Shown here: one piece after another, positions 51,356 to 63,792 of the stretch
How positions within the stretch are numbered: the first letter of the stretch is position 1
How the letters are laid out: every line of letters starts with the position of its first letter
Origin: Metridium senile
Taxonomy: Eukaryota; Cnidaria; Anthozoa; Actiniaria; Metridiidae
Reading direction: 5' to 3'
DNA length: 64,000 nucleotides
Assembly (NCBI GenBank): GCA_949775045.1
Contig: OX459107.1
Span: forward strand, 9,574,250 to 9,638,249
Program-made: the position numbers and the translations under genes
Notes under the pieces: model-generated
Database searches by the model: none
Seen by the model: only the letters and a program-made list of their open reading frames with translations
Told to the model about the DNA's origin: nothing

Positions 51356-52292
51356 TAGAGTGCAAACATTATCCCCGTGAAACAAGTAGCACTAATTAGT
51401 ACTAAATAGTGCTATTTAAACAATAGAAAACAATAGAATTAGCATAAAATATCACTATTTAGTATTATTTATGATTCACGCTTTCAGACCCCGTCTACAC
51501 GAATCCGATCCGGCTGGCATAGAAATATTTGCGTCCACACGAAACCGCGTATCCGGAGGATTCAAGTAAAAGTATGCGGTTTCGGTGACAGGATTCACTG
51601 GATTCGTGTGGACGATAGGCCGATTCGCATCAAAAAGTATGCGGTTTCAAAAGTATCCGGATCCGTGTAGACGGGGTCTTAGGCCTCGTCTACACGAATC
51701 CGATCCGGCTGAAACCGCATAGAAATATTTGCGTCCACACGAATGCGCATATCCGGAGGATTCAAGTAAAAGTATGCGGTTTCGGTGACCGGATTCACTG
51801 GATTCGGTGGACGATAGGCTGATTCGCATCAAAAAGTATGCGGTTTCAAAAGTATCCGGATCCGTGTAGACGGGGTCTTAGGCCTCGTCTACACGAATCC
51901 GATCCGGCTGAAACCGCATAGAAATATTTGCGTCCACACGAATCCGCATATCCGGAGGATTCAAGTAAAAGTATGCGGTTTCGGTGACCGGATTCACTGG
52001 ATTCGGTGGACGATAGGCTGATTCGCATCAAAAAGTATGCGGTTTCAAAAGTATCCGGATCCGTGTAGACGGGGTCTTAGGCCTCGTCTACACGAATCCG
52101 ATCCGGCTGAAACCGCATAGAAATATTTGCGTCCACACGAATCCGCATATCCGGAGGATTCAAGTAAAAGTATGCGGTTTCGGTGACCGGATTCACTGGA
52201 TTCGGTGGACGATAGGCTGATTCGCATCAAAAAGTATGCGGTTTCAAAAGTATCCGGATCCGTGTAGCCGGGGTCTTAATGTTTGTACTCTA
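51356..52292. mobile_element. MITE of the TAGAGTG family, interrupted by the 199-bp tandem array
   Basis: Left part TAGAGTGCAAACATTATCCC to about 51485, right end TTAATGTTTGTACTCTA at 52276-52292. The intervening ~790 bp is the tandem Harbinger-like array, a clear nested insertion. Confidence 0.7.
51486..52275. mobile_element. Four tandem copies of a 199-bp Harbinger-like MITE
   Basis: Copies at 51486-51678, 51682-51878, 51881-52077 and 52080-52275. Each starts G(G/A)CC(T/C)CGTCTACACG, ends GTGTAGACGGGGTC, and is separated from the next by TTA, the target site. Copies 2-4 are almost identical; copy 1 lacks a few bases near its start. Each copy is itself an inverted repeat with CGTCCACACGAA inside. 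Confidence 0.88.
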
Positions 52293-52293
52293 A

Positions 52294-52490
52294 GACCCCG
52301 GCTACACGAATCCGGATACTTTTGAAACCGCATACTTTTTGATGCGAATCGGCCTATCGTCCACACGAATCCAGTGAATCCGGTCACCGAAACCGCATAC
52401 TTTTACTTGAATCCTCCGGATACGCGGATTCGTGTGGACGCAAATATTTCTATGCGGTTTCAGCCGGATCGGATTCGTGTAGACGAGGCC
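52294..52490. mobile_element. Fifth copy of the 199-bp MITE, inverted, with TAA flanks
   Basis: Starts GACCCCGGCTACACGAATCC, ends GTGTAGACGAGGCC, flanked by TAA at 52291-52293 and 52491-52493. A direct 3-bp duplication of TAA/TTA supports a PIF/Harbinger-type insertion independent of the array. Confidence 0.85.
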
Positions 52491-53111
52491 TAAAACACAT
52501 CAAATTAAATATTGTTAATCCGTTTAGACTATCGAAACGAAGATTACAATATTATAATGATTAACATTCTAGAACTATGACAAATCAGTTCTTCAATGCA
52601 AATTAAAGAAATATACTCTATTTCAAAAAGTTGTCAATACACAATCCCAAGACCGAAAGGAATTATGGACACAAAACTGTAACCAAGTCGTTAGGTTTTT
52701 AGTAAATTATACTGCATAGTTAATTAACTATGGTTTCTGTGAATGCATCAATATACTCAGTTCTTTAAGTAACCACTACTCAGTCGTTTTGTTCTAGTTA
52801 GTAACTGTGGGTGCATCGATTTAATCAGTTATTTGGGTAACCACTACTCGGCCTTTTTTTTTGTAGTGAGTTCAGGGTCGCGACGAGGGATGTGGGATCA
52901 GGGATCACATGCCTGGGATCGGGGATCACATAGTCCGAAAGCGCTGGAATCAGGGATCACAGAAAAGGGATCGGGATCGTCTGAATAAATTCAAGGATCG
53001 CGAGATCAGGGATCAAAATACGCTTTGGGATCAGGGATCAAACTTTTGTGTACAAAATCGGAATCTCGTGAAAACATTCCTCGTTACCGGCTCAGTTATT
53101 TGAGTAACCAC

Positions 53112-53255
53112 TAGCATGCAAAACAAGTGTTCATGTGGAGTTTTTCGGAAAAATCGGGTTTGGAGTTCCTGTGTTTCTCGCGGGTATCAAGACAACACAG
53201 GAACCCCAAAATCCGATTTTTCTCAAAAACCAAAAGAACGTCTGTTTTGCAGGCT
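53112..53255. mobile_element. Second copy of the TAGCCTGCAAAAC MITE
   Basis: TAGCATGCAAAACAAGTGTTC to AACGTCTGTTTTGCAGGCTA. Inner inverted AAAAATCGG.TTT and GTTCCTGTGT blocks. Same family as 49937-50075. Confidence 0.8.
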
Positions 53256-53734
53256 AAGTAACCACCACATAATATTATATTGGCGTTACAAGAAGCTTTG
53301 ACGTATGGTTAAGAATAACACAAAAGTGGTATGCAATAAATGGAAATACAGACAATACACTGTCGAACACCAAACCATCAGAAAGAGATTGTTATGAAAA
53401 CAATCCTTGATAACTACAATAGACGAGAATTTCCAATTGTAATCCATGAAGATAGGCGCTTATGCCCGAAGCTTGGAAATACATTCTTTTATGATTGAAG
53501 AAACATCTAGTTAATAATGTACAACAGATCATTCACTCTCAGACGAGGCTCGTCGATCAACCTCAGCCTTGATAGCGTGTAATAATAATATTCTTTAGAA
53601 TTTGATTTAAATCTCATCGATTTCTGCGCTTTTTACGTTCAGTTTTTAAGCTATACAGTAAAAAGAACAAAATGTGAATATTCAGTGAACATCCATGTTT
53701 TCCCGGGATGCATTAAAAATATTGAACAGAACTC

Positions 53735-54200
53735 TTCAAATTCATTTTGTAGTATTGGTGTTAGCTATTATGAGATTTCAACCACTCTACTTCACATTTT
53801 GAATGCATCAGTTGTATTATTGGAGTGCGACGTCATTCTAAGATTTCAACCACTTTACTTCACATTTTGATTAATGCATTTTGTAATATTGGTGTACGCT
53901 ATTCTAAGAATTCAACCACTATACTTCAAATTTTAAATGCATCAGTTGTATTATTGGAGTACAAAGCTATTCTAAGATTTCAACCACTCTACTTCACATT
54001 TTGAATGCCGATTTTCTTGTAATATTTGAGTTAGCTATTCTAAGATTTCAAACACTCGACTTCAAAGTTTAAATGCATTTTGTAGTACTTATTGTTAGCT
54101 ATTCAAAGATTTCAACCACTCCACTTCACATTTTAAATGGATTTTGTAGTGTTGGTGTACGCGATTATGAGTTTTCAACCACTCAACTCCAAACTTTAAG
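53735..54200. repeat. Minisatellite, about 66-bp unit, 7 degenerate copies
   Basis: TTCAACCACT cores at 53777, 53845, 53911, 53979, 54047, 54111 and 54174 (spacing 63-68), each followed by CTACTTCACATTTTGAATGC-type sequence and preceded by GGTGTACGCTATTCTAAGAT-type sequence. Not related in sequence to the other 66-bp arrays in the window. Confidence 0.85.
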
Positions 54201-54569
54201 ATCATTGAACAAAAGATTTTTACCAGCTTTAGAATTGCTAGAAAATAGATTATTTGTGTTTTTTTTAAATAACAATAGAGTTCACCATCAACATTTTATC
54301 TCCGTCTGAACCTAAAACAATAGGCACGGAGAATAATTAGTCGAAAAAAAAAATCATTATTAATTAAAATAGATTTTTTATTCGCAGGATTAAAACTGAA
54401 ATATATTTGTATTTCAATTATGTCTAATTTAAAGTACACTCTTATCGAGAATGTCAGTCAAATAAAAACTGAGAGATATATATATTTATCTATAGATAAT
54501 TAACCCTTCTCACAGGTCGGACAAATTATCCCGGGGCACACATCGTCAGTAAATATGTTCTCTTTTACT

Positions 54570-54860
54570 CCGACGAAGGGCTAAAGCTCGAAACGTCGGT
54601 AAAGTGAAGTCAACATTTTTTACGGTGTTACAAATTTCATTATATTACCTATCGTTTATATCAAACACCGACGCAGCCTATACTAGTTTCCATTTAAGTA
54701 AAGTTAAGTTAACATTTTTTTTACTATAGTTTACTCGCTAGTTTCCATTTAAGTAAAGTTAAGTTGACATTTTCTACGGTGTTAAAAATCTCATTATATT
54801 ACCTATCGTTTATATCAAACACCGACGCAGCCTATACTAATTTACTCACTAGTTTCCATT
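54570..54860. repeat. Dispersed CGACGCAGCC repeat, partly duplicated copy
   Basis: CTCCGACGAAGGGCTAAAGC, TCGAAACGTCGG, then GGTGTTACAAATTTCATTATA and ATCAAACACCGACGCAGCCT. The second half appears again from about 54760. Same family as 35355-35520. Confidence 0.75.
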
Positions 54861-57500
54861 CGTAAATTTGTTCGGCTAATGTAAATGCAACGACTTGAAA
54901 ATCAGTATACTTACCCAAAGATATACATCTAGGGCCCTATTGAAAAACCCTTCGGGGACATGGGATCCCTACTTAAATATTATAATAAATGACGAAAATA
55001 TCTATCTATGCATGTGTTATTAGAACTAATATAGAATGCGGGGGCTTTTCACAGAAGAGGACCGACAAACCGTTCCAAAGGACAAAGCGTCCCTAAATTT
55101 TGTGCGTCTAACAGTTAATTTAACAAAATCAGACGATTTTTTCGTCTCGCTTTGTGTTCGCCCCGTTTTCACACCAGACCAGACGACTTGCCCGTCATAA
55201 GACGATGTGTCCGCCGAGACGGTGATTGTTTCCTCTTCTTGTGTGAAAACGGCTATACATATTCACTTAATGTGAATTGTGGAAAATACTTTTTTCTAAC
55301 AATCTAGTTGTAGAATCCAACCTTATGGAAACTGCTAGTCGAGTAAAGACAATGGAAATAAGAACTGGATCGTTAACGAAATAGATTATATTAATGAATA
55401 TAGATTAAATATTGTTGAACTATGTGAAATTTCCAATTTCAGTGAGTGCAGTAGTTAAAATGAAAAACAAATAAATAAATAAATATGTACTTGTTATGCA
55501 TAAATATTCAATAAGTTTTAAATATTTTATCTTCAAAATAGTTCTATCGTCAGAATCAACAGCACAGAGTGTACCAAAAAAAAAATCACAGCTTATCATT
55601 CAATATTGGCTTGAGTTTCGTGGATTAAAACTATTAAGTGGAATTGTGTTTGATCTTATTGTGGCCAGCCGCTATAATTATTTCTGTCCAGTCAAAACGT
55701 AAATAAATAACCCCTGCTTTCCAAATTAAAATCGTGCCTCTAATTACTACTTTAAATCTCTAAAAATAATTTACTCGATGAGTGAAATAACGTTACATTA
55801 TGTATATTTATTTGTCGTTGAAAAATCTACTGATCAGCAAAAAAAAACGCGCATTCTAACCCTGTGAGCCCGCGCTTACACAGAACGGCGGTTTGTTTCT
55901 TGTGTATACTTAAGGAATATTAGGCGGAGAAACTTTAATTGCAAGCGATTAGCAAGATTATTTTCTATTCTTCTTTAAGCCTCGATAATGAAGAAATCAA
56001 ATCAAAGGAAAAGGAGGTGCTTTGTTTTAATGGGACAAAATATTTTCTTACGATTTTTTTTCATAATTACAAATGTGAAAGAATATTTTCTTTTACTGAA
56101 TATTCAATTCGTTTTTACTGTTTTGAAGTATTCTTAAGCAAACATTATGTAAAGTGAGTTACTAAGTTACGCTCTCAAAAACTTTTACAATGAATTCTCT
56201 TGAAGATTTTACGTATTCAAAGCAATCAGTTTTGTCTAACATTGTTAGACAACATTTGCCGTTATTATTACTTTAAGAACAAGTAACGACAAATTGTGGA
56301 CTTTTATTTTGGTTGAAGAATACAAACAAAACCAGGCATTTGAAGAAACAAAAACCTTTTTAATTTAAGACTAAAAAAATCCAAGTGTCAATATGATGGC
56401 CCTTGTGTTCTGTAAGGAATCTAATGTTTCTAGTGAATTTATTGAGATTTGAGTTAAACTACTTTGAAAGCACTATCATCCTGAATTTAAACGTGAACAG
56501 GACTCAACGACAGGTGTGTATAGTGTGGGTTAGTATTTGGGCTACTATGGGAACAAGGACACCTTCTCAGCAGTAATAATATATACATGGATCACTACAT
56601 GTAAATGTAAAATCACAGTTAGCTAACAATGTTGAAATGAAATCATCGCAGTTTTCGTCTCTCCATGCATACAATAATAACATTTCTTATTCACGTTTCA
56701 TATTGTTGTCTTTCAACTTGGGATTAGGAGGGAGAAACTCGTTTCAAAAGAGCTTAAAATAGGCTGTGAAGTGGGAGGAATCACTGGACGATAATACGGA
56801 GGAGGGAAAAATGTCTTAAGAAATTAGGGAAATAGGAGAAAACGCTAAGAAAGATAGGAAGAAATGATCTAACGTTGGCTTTTATCAAGATCTTTTTTGA
56901 AACTCAAACGGAAAAAATGAAGTTCACTTAAATGTGAACATTACCCGTGACCAAGTGTCAAGTTAGCGTAAAAACTTTGATAATCATATAGTTTGAATTG
57001 TGTTTACACGTTGAATATTCAAGGGACGATTCGATTAATAATTCATAGCCAACCAGAAGAAAGAAAACAAATCCAAGCATGTTGTCACTACGATTGAATG
57101 TTCCGGAATGTTTGATCCAAACTTCTTCCATTTGGTTTAGTTAAGACTGCAGATTGTGATTTTCAACTTTACAATTAAGTTTGGTATTAAAGTTTTTATT
57201 CTTAGATACTCTAACTCTCAATAATCATTCCTCAATTCACAATAGCTAGGATTTGAGACAACTATTCTTCTATTATTTGAAATTACTTATTTTTCAAAAG
57301 GTCATTCATTCACCAACCGAAGGTTTTGTTTCGGTGAGTCTGGCTTTAAATAATTTGTTATAATTTCCCAGGTACTTTTGTCATTTTCTCGATATTTTGT
57401 TTGCGGTTTGCTCTAAATCAACATAAATATTACCAACGAAGACACGAAACTATACAAACTTAAAATTAAAGAATCCAAATATTTGGATGATAAATTTACT
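54861..57500. other. AT-rich DNA without recognised features
   Basis: No gene, palindrome or strong repeat seen. Short ORFs (at most about 72 codons) are AT-rich and unlike known families. It may be part of a long 5' intron of the receptor gene. Confidence 0.5.
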
Positions 57501-58369
57501 AAAGTTTGCAATCTCAGCTACAGTTAATCATGAACTTAATATATATATATAGATATATATATAGCTTTCTTTACCTTAGTCATCGGCGGCTCGTTAATTA
57601 TCGTGGGGTACGTAGTTTTCACAGATTTTGTCCGCTTTACCATCAGACGCTCTATCAGTTAAATCCATATTTTTTTGTTGTCAAAATTTCTTCAATTGCC
57701 TCAATCTCCCATCAAGAGAAAGACATTTAGTGCAGTTAAATTATTTACGGGGCTAAAGATTTCTGAGTTAGAGCACATCCCATTTGTGGCTTCAAAAGTC
57801 GAATACTGAATGCATACAGAGAAACGGTGTGAAATCTCTGTCAACTAGGAATACGCTTTCAGTTATTTCATTTTTATTGAAAGATAATTGGAAAAAGGGC
57901 GACAAATTTGTCGCCTGAAGATTAAAAAATAACTCAAACATGAACTCCTATCTCTCCTAATAATATCCAAAGTTTTTTTAGTTTTTTAAATCATTTTGCT
58001 GAATAACTTATTTGTGTGTTTTAAAGCAATTTTTAAGCAAGTCCCATGTTCAAAGATTTATGAAAATATCGGTATCAAGAAAGATTTTTAGGGCTCACAG
58101 TTGTGTCATGGAAAAAGATTATGTATTGAAGAGAATAGAGATACCCGTAAAACAACAAAATGAATTACAGGTGAAATAACTGCTTATGAATATATCGATG
58201 TATCACGAATTACTTTATAAGGAAAAAAGAAAACTTCCCAATGACCAACTTTTTTGAAACATCACAACAATCTCCTTAGATAAATACAATACTCTTTGCT
58301 TATCAAGATCAATAGGAATAATTTCGCGGGCTTAATTCATAATGGTTTTTTTTAAAAACATACCTACAA

Positions 58370-58580
58370 CTGATGGTGTAGATAAGCAATGTCAGGCCAA
58401 GTTTATCGCCGCTTCGTTATTCTTGTATCGTACTGTCCTGGCTAGACTTTCAGAGACTTGCAGTCACAAACAATGTCCAACCACTCGCTCGTCAAAGAAA
58501 CCATCCAATAAATAAAGCAGGACTAAGCAAGCTTTGGTTCTGTTTCTCAGTGATTCGGTTTGTGGTGAGCATGTTGGATA
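58370..58580 (-). other. Possible distant 5' UTR exon of the receptor gene
   Basis: Inference only. On the minus strand a less AT-rich stretch ends ACCATCAGTTGTAG|GTATGT (donor near 58364), a good donor consensus, and the receptor exon 1 has an acceptor-like CTCTTTCAG just before its ATG. The stretch has no long ORF. No transcript evidence. Confidence 0.2.
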
Positions 58581-58864
58581 AGAACCCATGGGGGGTGTAC
58601 TGGTGTGTGGCAGTGCGCCGGCTGAAAATCTTTACCGAACATGCGCATTGACAATTACTATTCTCGTCAACTGGAGCTGAAAGTTTCGCCGTAAAAGGCT
58701 TAATTCACTTTCGCATCTTTTAAATACAAACTTAAGATACTTCTTAATAGGACTTGGTATTGAGAGATCGAGAGAAAGTAGGAGAAAGCCTTCATTAAGA
58801 AAATAGTATTTTTGTTCTAGTTTATATGTTTTGAATATTTCATTTTGCAACTCTTGCAATGATA

Positions 58865-60110
58865 GGAATTATTAACCACAATAGCGTCAGCTCAGTAGGG
58901 CCACTTTTACGACTTGGCATCGAAATTCTACAACTCGGTTACAATAACAAACACTTTTTTTGCAAATCTTTCATGTTTTTTTTTAAAAATTTAATAAGTC
59001 TTTAATTCAGTAATCGTTAATGATCTACTTGAGATTTTTCACACTTTTTTGTAGTTTTACTTTGATAGCATTAACTTCCCTTAATTAATTACAATTATAC
59101 CACAATTCTACTTATTAACAACAGATCTGATTACAGGTCTTCCAGCAATATTAAAATCAAATGGAACTAAATAATAACTAAAATGTTAGATGTAATTTAG
59201 TAAATCATGACGCTAATATAAATTTATTGAATGAAATATGTTTCAAAACGTCTTCAAAAAATTAAATAATAACATAGCACCAAGGGAAACATGCAAAATA
59301 AACAATGAATTAAAATGACACTGAAATAAAACTTAATTGTGATTTCGATGTGGTTTGGCGTAACTGTAGTAAACACTAACGTTTAAACGAGATTGCAAGC
59401 ATAGGATACAATAATTAAACGAATTTAGGCCCTCAGCTTCTAGATAATAACAATAACAACTGATAAAAGTTGCAATAACAATAATAATGAGCAATTTCAA
59501 ATGTCAAAGTCAAATGTAATTGTCGAACAATTCATTTGAGAGAAAGAGATTTTAAACCAATTTTAGTTTCTCAAAATATATATCTCATTATAATAATAAT
59601 AATGATAATTGCTAGTTCTTATATAGCGTATTTCCAGAACTGCTCAATGCCGGCTTACTCAACGTGTTCGAGTTGAAGGTATATCAAGGCGCATTAAGCT
59701 GCCACCATACAACCCATGTCTGAACACAGAGTTCTTTTACGTCCCTCAATGTTGTTAAGTTTAGTTTTTTTTATATTAATGTAGGAAGACTTAAGAGCGC
59801 CAGACAAATAAACAAACAATTATAAGAAGTTATTTATATAATAATGAATAAATAAATGTAAATAAAAGAACCTTCTTTACAGTTTGTTCGTGCCAAAATG
59901 AATCCAGTAACATATATATTATTCAATCTTTGCCTTCCCCAGTTGTACCAGCGGTTGGTTGGGTTAATGCTTTGGCCAATAGTTTAATCAATCGAGACAT
60001 TTCTATGACTCTGCTAGTATTCCCCGCTATGCGAAACGTCGTCTATACCATGATAATAAAAACTAATTAATTAGAAAAAGACTGTGCCAAAATGTCTTAG
60101 TTGATACGTC
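58865..60110. other. AT-rich intergenic DNA with an L2-like tail
   Basis: Mostly unique sequence. About 59600-59700 contains, on the minus strand, ...GCTATATAAGAACTAGCAAT then (ATT)n, a LINE/SINE 3' end. No gene seen. Confidence 0.55.
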
Positions 60111-60141
60111 GCATCTCTCAAAAAATAATAAAAATAAAAAA

Positions 60142-60281
60142 ATAAAATAAATCACTTTTTTAACGTCTCAATTCTTCTAGCTGGACATGTGTGCCCTACT
60201 AATGGGGGAGACTCAGACACACACTCACTACCTCTACGATTAATTATTTTGCACACAATTCAGCTCACATGTTCATTTTTG
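60142..60281. repeat. Dispersed 140-bp repeat, copy 2
   Basis: Near-identical to 49404-49546; differs by a few substitutions and indels (for example CTAGCTGGACATGTG against CTAGACTGGACACGTG). Confidence 0.85.
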
Positions 60282-60610
60282 CGTCAATTTCATGTTTTCA
60301 TTTTTGTTATATATAGACTTCTCAGTACAGAAGTGCGACTGAATATAATAAAACGATGTCCGTCATAATTCACGACCCCTATGGGTGCACCGTTTTTGCA
60401 TGGGCGTGGTAAGGTTTGGCCTCCTGAAGCACAAAAAATCTAAACATTAAAATTTTTTTAAGTGAAGTATTGGGCCCATTTTATTATTACGAATTTTGAG
60501 TGACTGTTGATCAAATTCGTACTTCTGATTTACTATGTAATAGTTTTTAATTAGTGACTATTAGTCACTATCAAGACAAGAAAAGTTGTGATGAGGTAGA
60601 GCCCAAACAC

Positions 60611-60755
60611 TAGAGTGAAGTCACTTAACCCGTGAAATAGACATTAGAGTAATACACCTTAGCAGTCTATAATTTCATTGCTTTCTTTTGTGTCTATTTA
60701 ACTATTACACCTTGACTATCTAATTTTGTTTCACGGATTAAATGTCTTCACTCTA
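60611..60755. mobile_element. MITE of the TAGAGTG family
   Basis: TAGAGTGAAGTCACTTAACC and inverse GGATTAAATGTCTTCACTCTA-type end, with inner CGTGAAA/TTTCACG. Related AT-rich fragments (CCCATGAAACAAAATTAAAC) follow twice, at 60768 and 60880. Confidence 0.7.
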
Positions 60756-61364
60756 TACCCATGAAACAAAATTAAACTGCTACTGTGTAATAGTGTTAAT
60801 TTAGTGGCTATTAGTCGGCTATTAGTCACTATCAAAGACAAGTAAAGTTGTAACGAGGCAGAGCACAAACACTATATCCATGAAACAAAATTAAACTGCT
60901 ACTGTGTAATAGCGTTAATTTAGTGGCTATTTGTCGGCTATTAGTCACTATCAAAGGCAATTTAATAGGTTGCAAACAATCAATCTGTGAATATAAATTA
61001 CTAAATAATACAAAACAGTGTTAATTAAACAATAGAAAACAATTTTAATTTAAAAATACAATCAGCATAAAATTGAATTAATTAACATTCTCCGGATGCG
61101 AATTGAGCATCGGTGAATAATAACCGAAGCAGAGGCAAGGTTTATTCAATTATTGCTACGAGCCATCACGCTACTCCACGAGCGCTAGCTAATCACATGC
61201 ATGTAATATTACTAAAAACGTACAATTTCGACAAGTTATTGAACATGTATTCTCAAACTCATTAATAATTCATGAGCTAATCAACCAATGTGAGCACACC
61301 ATTTGTACCACGTGCATGGGTTTGAAACCCCGATGAAACACGATTATAGGTTAACCGGTGTTTG

Positions 61365-61396
61365 AAATATTTTCATCACTAGTGATGAAAATATTT
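61365..61396. repeat. Perfect 32-bp palindrome
   Basis: AAATATTTTCATCACT and its exact reverse complement, with ACTAGT at the centre. Isolated, with no flanking array. Confidence 0.85.
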
Positions 61397-61559
61397 CTAA
61401 ATCTACAAAGTGGTGGTAAATCAGAAAATAATTAGTATTCCCTAGTTAGTTACCTACCTACCTTACTATCCCTTATGTTTTTATCTATCTTACCTGACCT
61501 TTCTACCTAATTTACATTATTATTATTTTTACATTATTATTTTTTCCTTTTTTTTTTAT

Positions 61560-61640
61560 TGGCGTTGTCTGAGTCTCGAACCTGCAACCCTTGGAGTTGA
61601 ATTCCCTCTTCATACCAGCTAAGCTATTGGTGATTTGGTT
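61560..61640 (-). mobile_element. tRNA-like SINE fragment (minus strand)
   Basis: Minus strand TAGCTTAGCTGGTATGAAGA (A-box-like), then GGGTTGCAGGTTCGAGACTC (B-box-like). No acceptor stem pairing. Surrounded by T-rich sequence. Confidence 0.55.
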
Positions 61641-62086
61641 GGCAAAGTAGAGTCTTATTTCCCACGCCATCAAATACTCTGTATAAATGAACTTTATTCG
61701 CATCTTTAATGATCCCTACTGAAGTTACAACTTATATTTAAATGACAATTTGGATTATTCTCTAAAGAAAATGAAAAAAAAACCCTACTTATGTAGGTAT
61801 TTAAAAGTTATATTTAGAGTACAATTTGAAGTATTGCTCAACTGAGCTTAAAGGAACATTTTTTAAGCCTTTTTGAACAACTTCAAGTAAGAACCCCGTA
61901 ACACTCCTTATAAACCCTACAGTATTTCGAAATCCAATAAATTCCGCACGAGAGGAATACAAAAGAACTCTCATAATCCCAGGCAACATAATGAGTGACC
62001 TATTATATTATAAAGAGCTAGCCACATTCCTGCATAATGAATTATTTATTCGACTGAGAAGTAATTCCAAAAAGCTCGTACTTCGT

Positions 62087-62195
62087 GTTTCATTAGGGTT
62101 TCCAAACACTCAAAAACAATAAAAGCACTTGGCCTACGGCCTCGTGCTTTCAAATGTTTTATCGTGTTTAGAAACCCTAATGAAACACTCGTACT
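62087..62195. mobile_element. Short palindromic MITE
   Basis: GTGTTTCATTAGGGTTTCCA and inverse AAACCCTAATGAAACAC, with GCAC...GTGC around a GGCCTACGGCC centre. Confidence 0.7.
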
Positions 62196-62318
62196 CGTTT
62201 TTGAAATATTACTTAAATGCTTACATATTCGCTTACTGAATAGCCAAGATTGGGTTGCCTGTGGAATATTGTGTAAACAGCTCGCAGCAATTTACTTTTG
62301 ATAAAAACGACTAGTATA

Positions 62319-62359
62319 AGCCACTATCGAGAAATAGTGTAAATTTCTCGATAGTGGCA
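62319..62359. repeat. Short hairpin
   Basis: GCCACTATCGAGAAAT and ATTTCTCGATAGTGGC separated by a few bases. The TTCTCGAT motif recurs near 63205, suggesting an AT-rich MITE remnant. Confidence 0.6.
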
Positions 62360-62436
62360 TATATAGTCACAAAATGCACAAAATGCACTAAACAACACAT
62401 TACATAGCAAACCACTTATGATACTTCTCAATTTTA

Positions 62437-62719
62437 AGCCCCGGTCAAACGTAGATGCAAGTCCCTGCAAGTTCTGACTGACCTGACTTGCGTTCGCTTG
62501 CAAGCTGCAGGTCAAACATTGGATGCAAGTTAACGCAAGTTCGAATTGATCTAGTTAATCCCAGTTCCAAACCGCGCGTAAATTGTAATTTGTACGAATA
62601 TGATTGGCTCTTACGGTCACATGACTTACGAAAACACTTGCGTCAACTTGCTTTTGGTGGTCAAACGATCAAAACTTACACGGACTTGCAGGGACTTGTA
62701 TTTACGTTTGACCGGGGCT
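62437..62719. mobile_element. MITE with TTA target duplication, 283 bp
   Basis: Ends AGCCCCGGTCAAACGTA / TACGTTTGACCGGGGCT, flanked by TTA at 62434-62436 and 62720-62722. Internal CTTGCAGGGACTTG motifs repeat in both orientations. PIF/Harbinger-like by target site. Confidence 0.75.
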
Positions 62720-62804
62720 TTATAGTCAAAAACATGTAAAAGTGTCCTACTAATTGGGGAGACTTAAACTCACACTCACTGCCCCTACATTAAATGTAAC
62801 ATAT

Positions 62805-62882
62805 ATAATATTCGCGTCCGATCTCGTCTCGTCTTCGACTGGCCGTTGCATATCTCAAACAGGTCGGACGCGAATATTGTAT
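62805..62882. repeat. Foldback with AATATTCGCGTCCGA arms
   Basis: TAATATTCGCGTCCGATCT and AGGTCGGACGCGAATATTG bound a 40-bp centre. Confidence 0.6.
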
Positions 62883-62924
62883 CGTACTTTATATAAAGAA
62901 AAACCTCTACGCCACCCATGCCAT

Positions 62925-63005
62925 CCACACAGTAATGATAATGATAATGTATTAATATAGCGCACTTTCTATGTGTATATATTCAAATGCGCTTTACACA
63001 TTAAT
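62925..63005 (-). mobile_element. L2-like LINE/SINE 3' tail (minus strand)
   Basis: Minus strand GTGTAAAGCGCATTTGAATA ... GTGCGCTATATTAATACATT then TATCATTATCATTA. The same stem-like tail and terminal microsatellite as the LINE at 15220-15290. Confidence 0.6.
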
Positions 63006-63647
63006 ATAGTTAGCTGTTAGTAATTAGTATATATTAGTATATATTAGTGTAACGGTTTTATTGTATTTCATGGATATAGTGTTGCACCTTTGGACTACAA
63101 ACAGCAAATGGATCCGTGAAACATTAGTAATACTATTTAGTATGAACACACAAATAATTATAGCAAAACCGCGCGCGGTGATTGGTCGAGAAATCCACAC
63201 TATTTCTCGATAATCACCTGCAGGGTTTTGCGCGCTACTGGTCTTCGCGCGACTGGTTCTTTTTACGTTTTGAAATGATCACTATTATATTCATACTAAA
63301 ACAATTATCCACTGCAGGCTCAGTGAATATCGGTGAATAATAACCTTGACTCCGCCTCGGGGCCAGATTGGAAAAAAGCACTGCTTTATCTATTTTTTAT
63401 TTTACCCAATAAATATTTGTATTGTTATTATTATTAGAACTGCTACTGTGTAATAGAAACTGCACCATTAAATAAAATATGATTGCTTCTTTGCTAACCG
63501 ACAGCCCGTCAGTTACCTACACTGTGTATACTAGAGGTCATTTTCTACTGGCATTGGCGTCTGTGAATCCGATGGTTATCAAGTTTGGTCAGAGGGTTTC
63601 TCTTGATTTTTAACGGACAAGGACGTACAAATCATAAATCAAGAAAC

Positions 63648-63792
63648 CCACTGGGGCCAGTTGTACGAAGCCTGGATAAAATTATCCACTGGATAAGAGT
63701 TATCAAATGTATAGAATTTGTATAGGTTTTATCCGGTGGATAGGAATTTATCCGGTGGATAGCGCTATTCAGGCTTCGTACAGCCGGCCCCT
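63648..63792. mobile_element. MITE with GGGGCCAGTTGTACGAAGCC ends
   Basis: GGGGCCAGTTGTACGAAGCC and inverse GGCTTCGTACAGCCGGCCCC; inner ATCCACTGGATA/TATCCGGTGGAT motifs. About 145 bp, 3-bp CTG flanks possible. Confidence 0.75.

Noticed and set aside
51647..52230. Three near-identical 61-codon minus-strand ORFs
   Set aside because: They are the 199-bp MITE array read on the minus strand; copies are identical because the DNA is duplicated.
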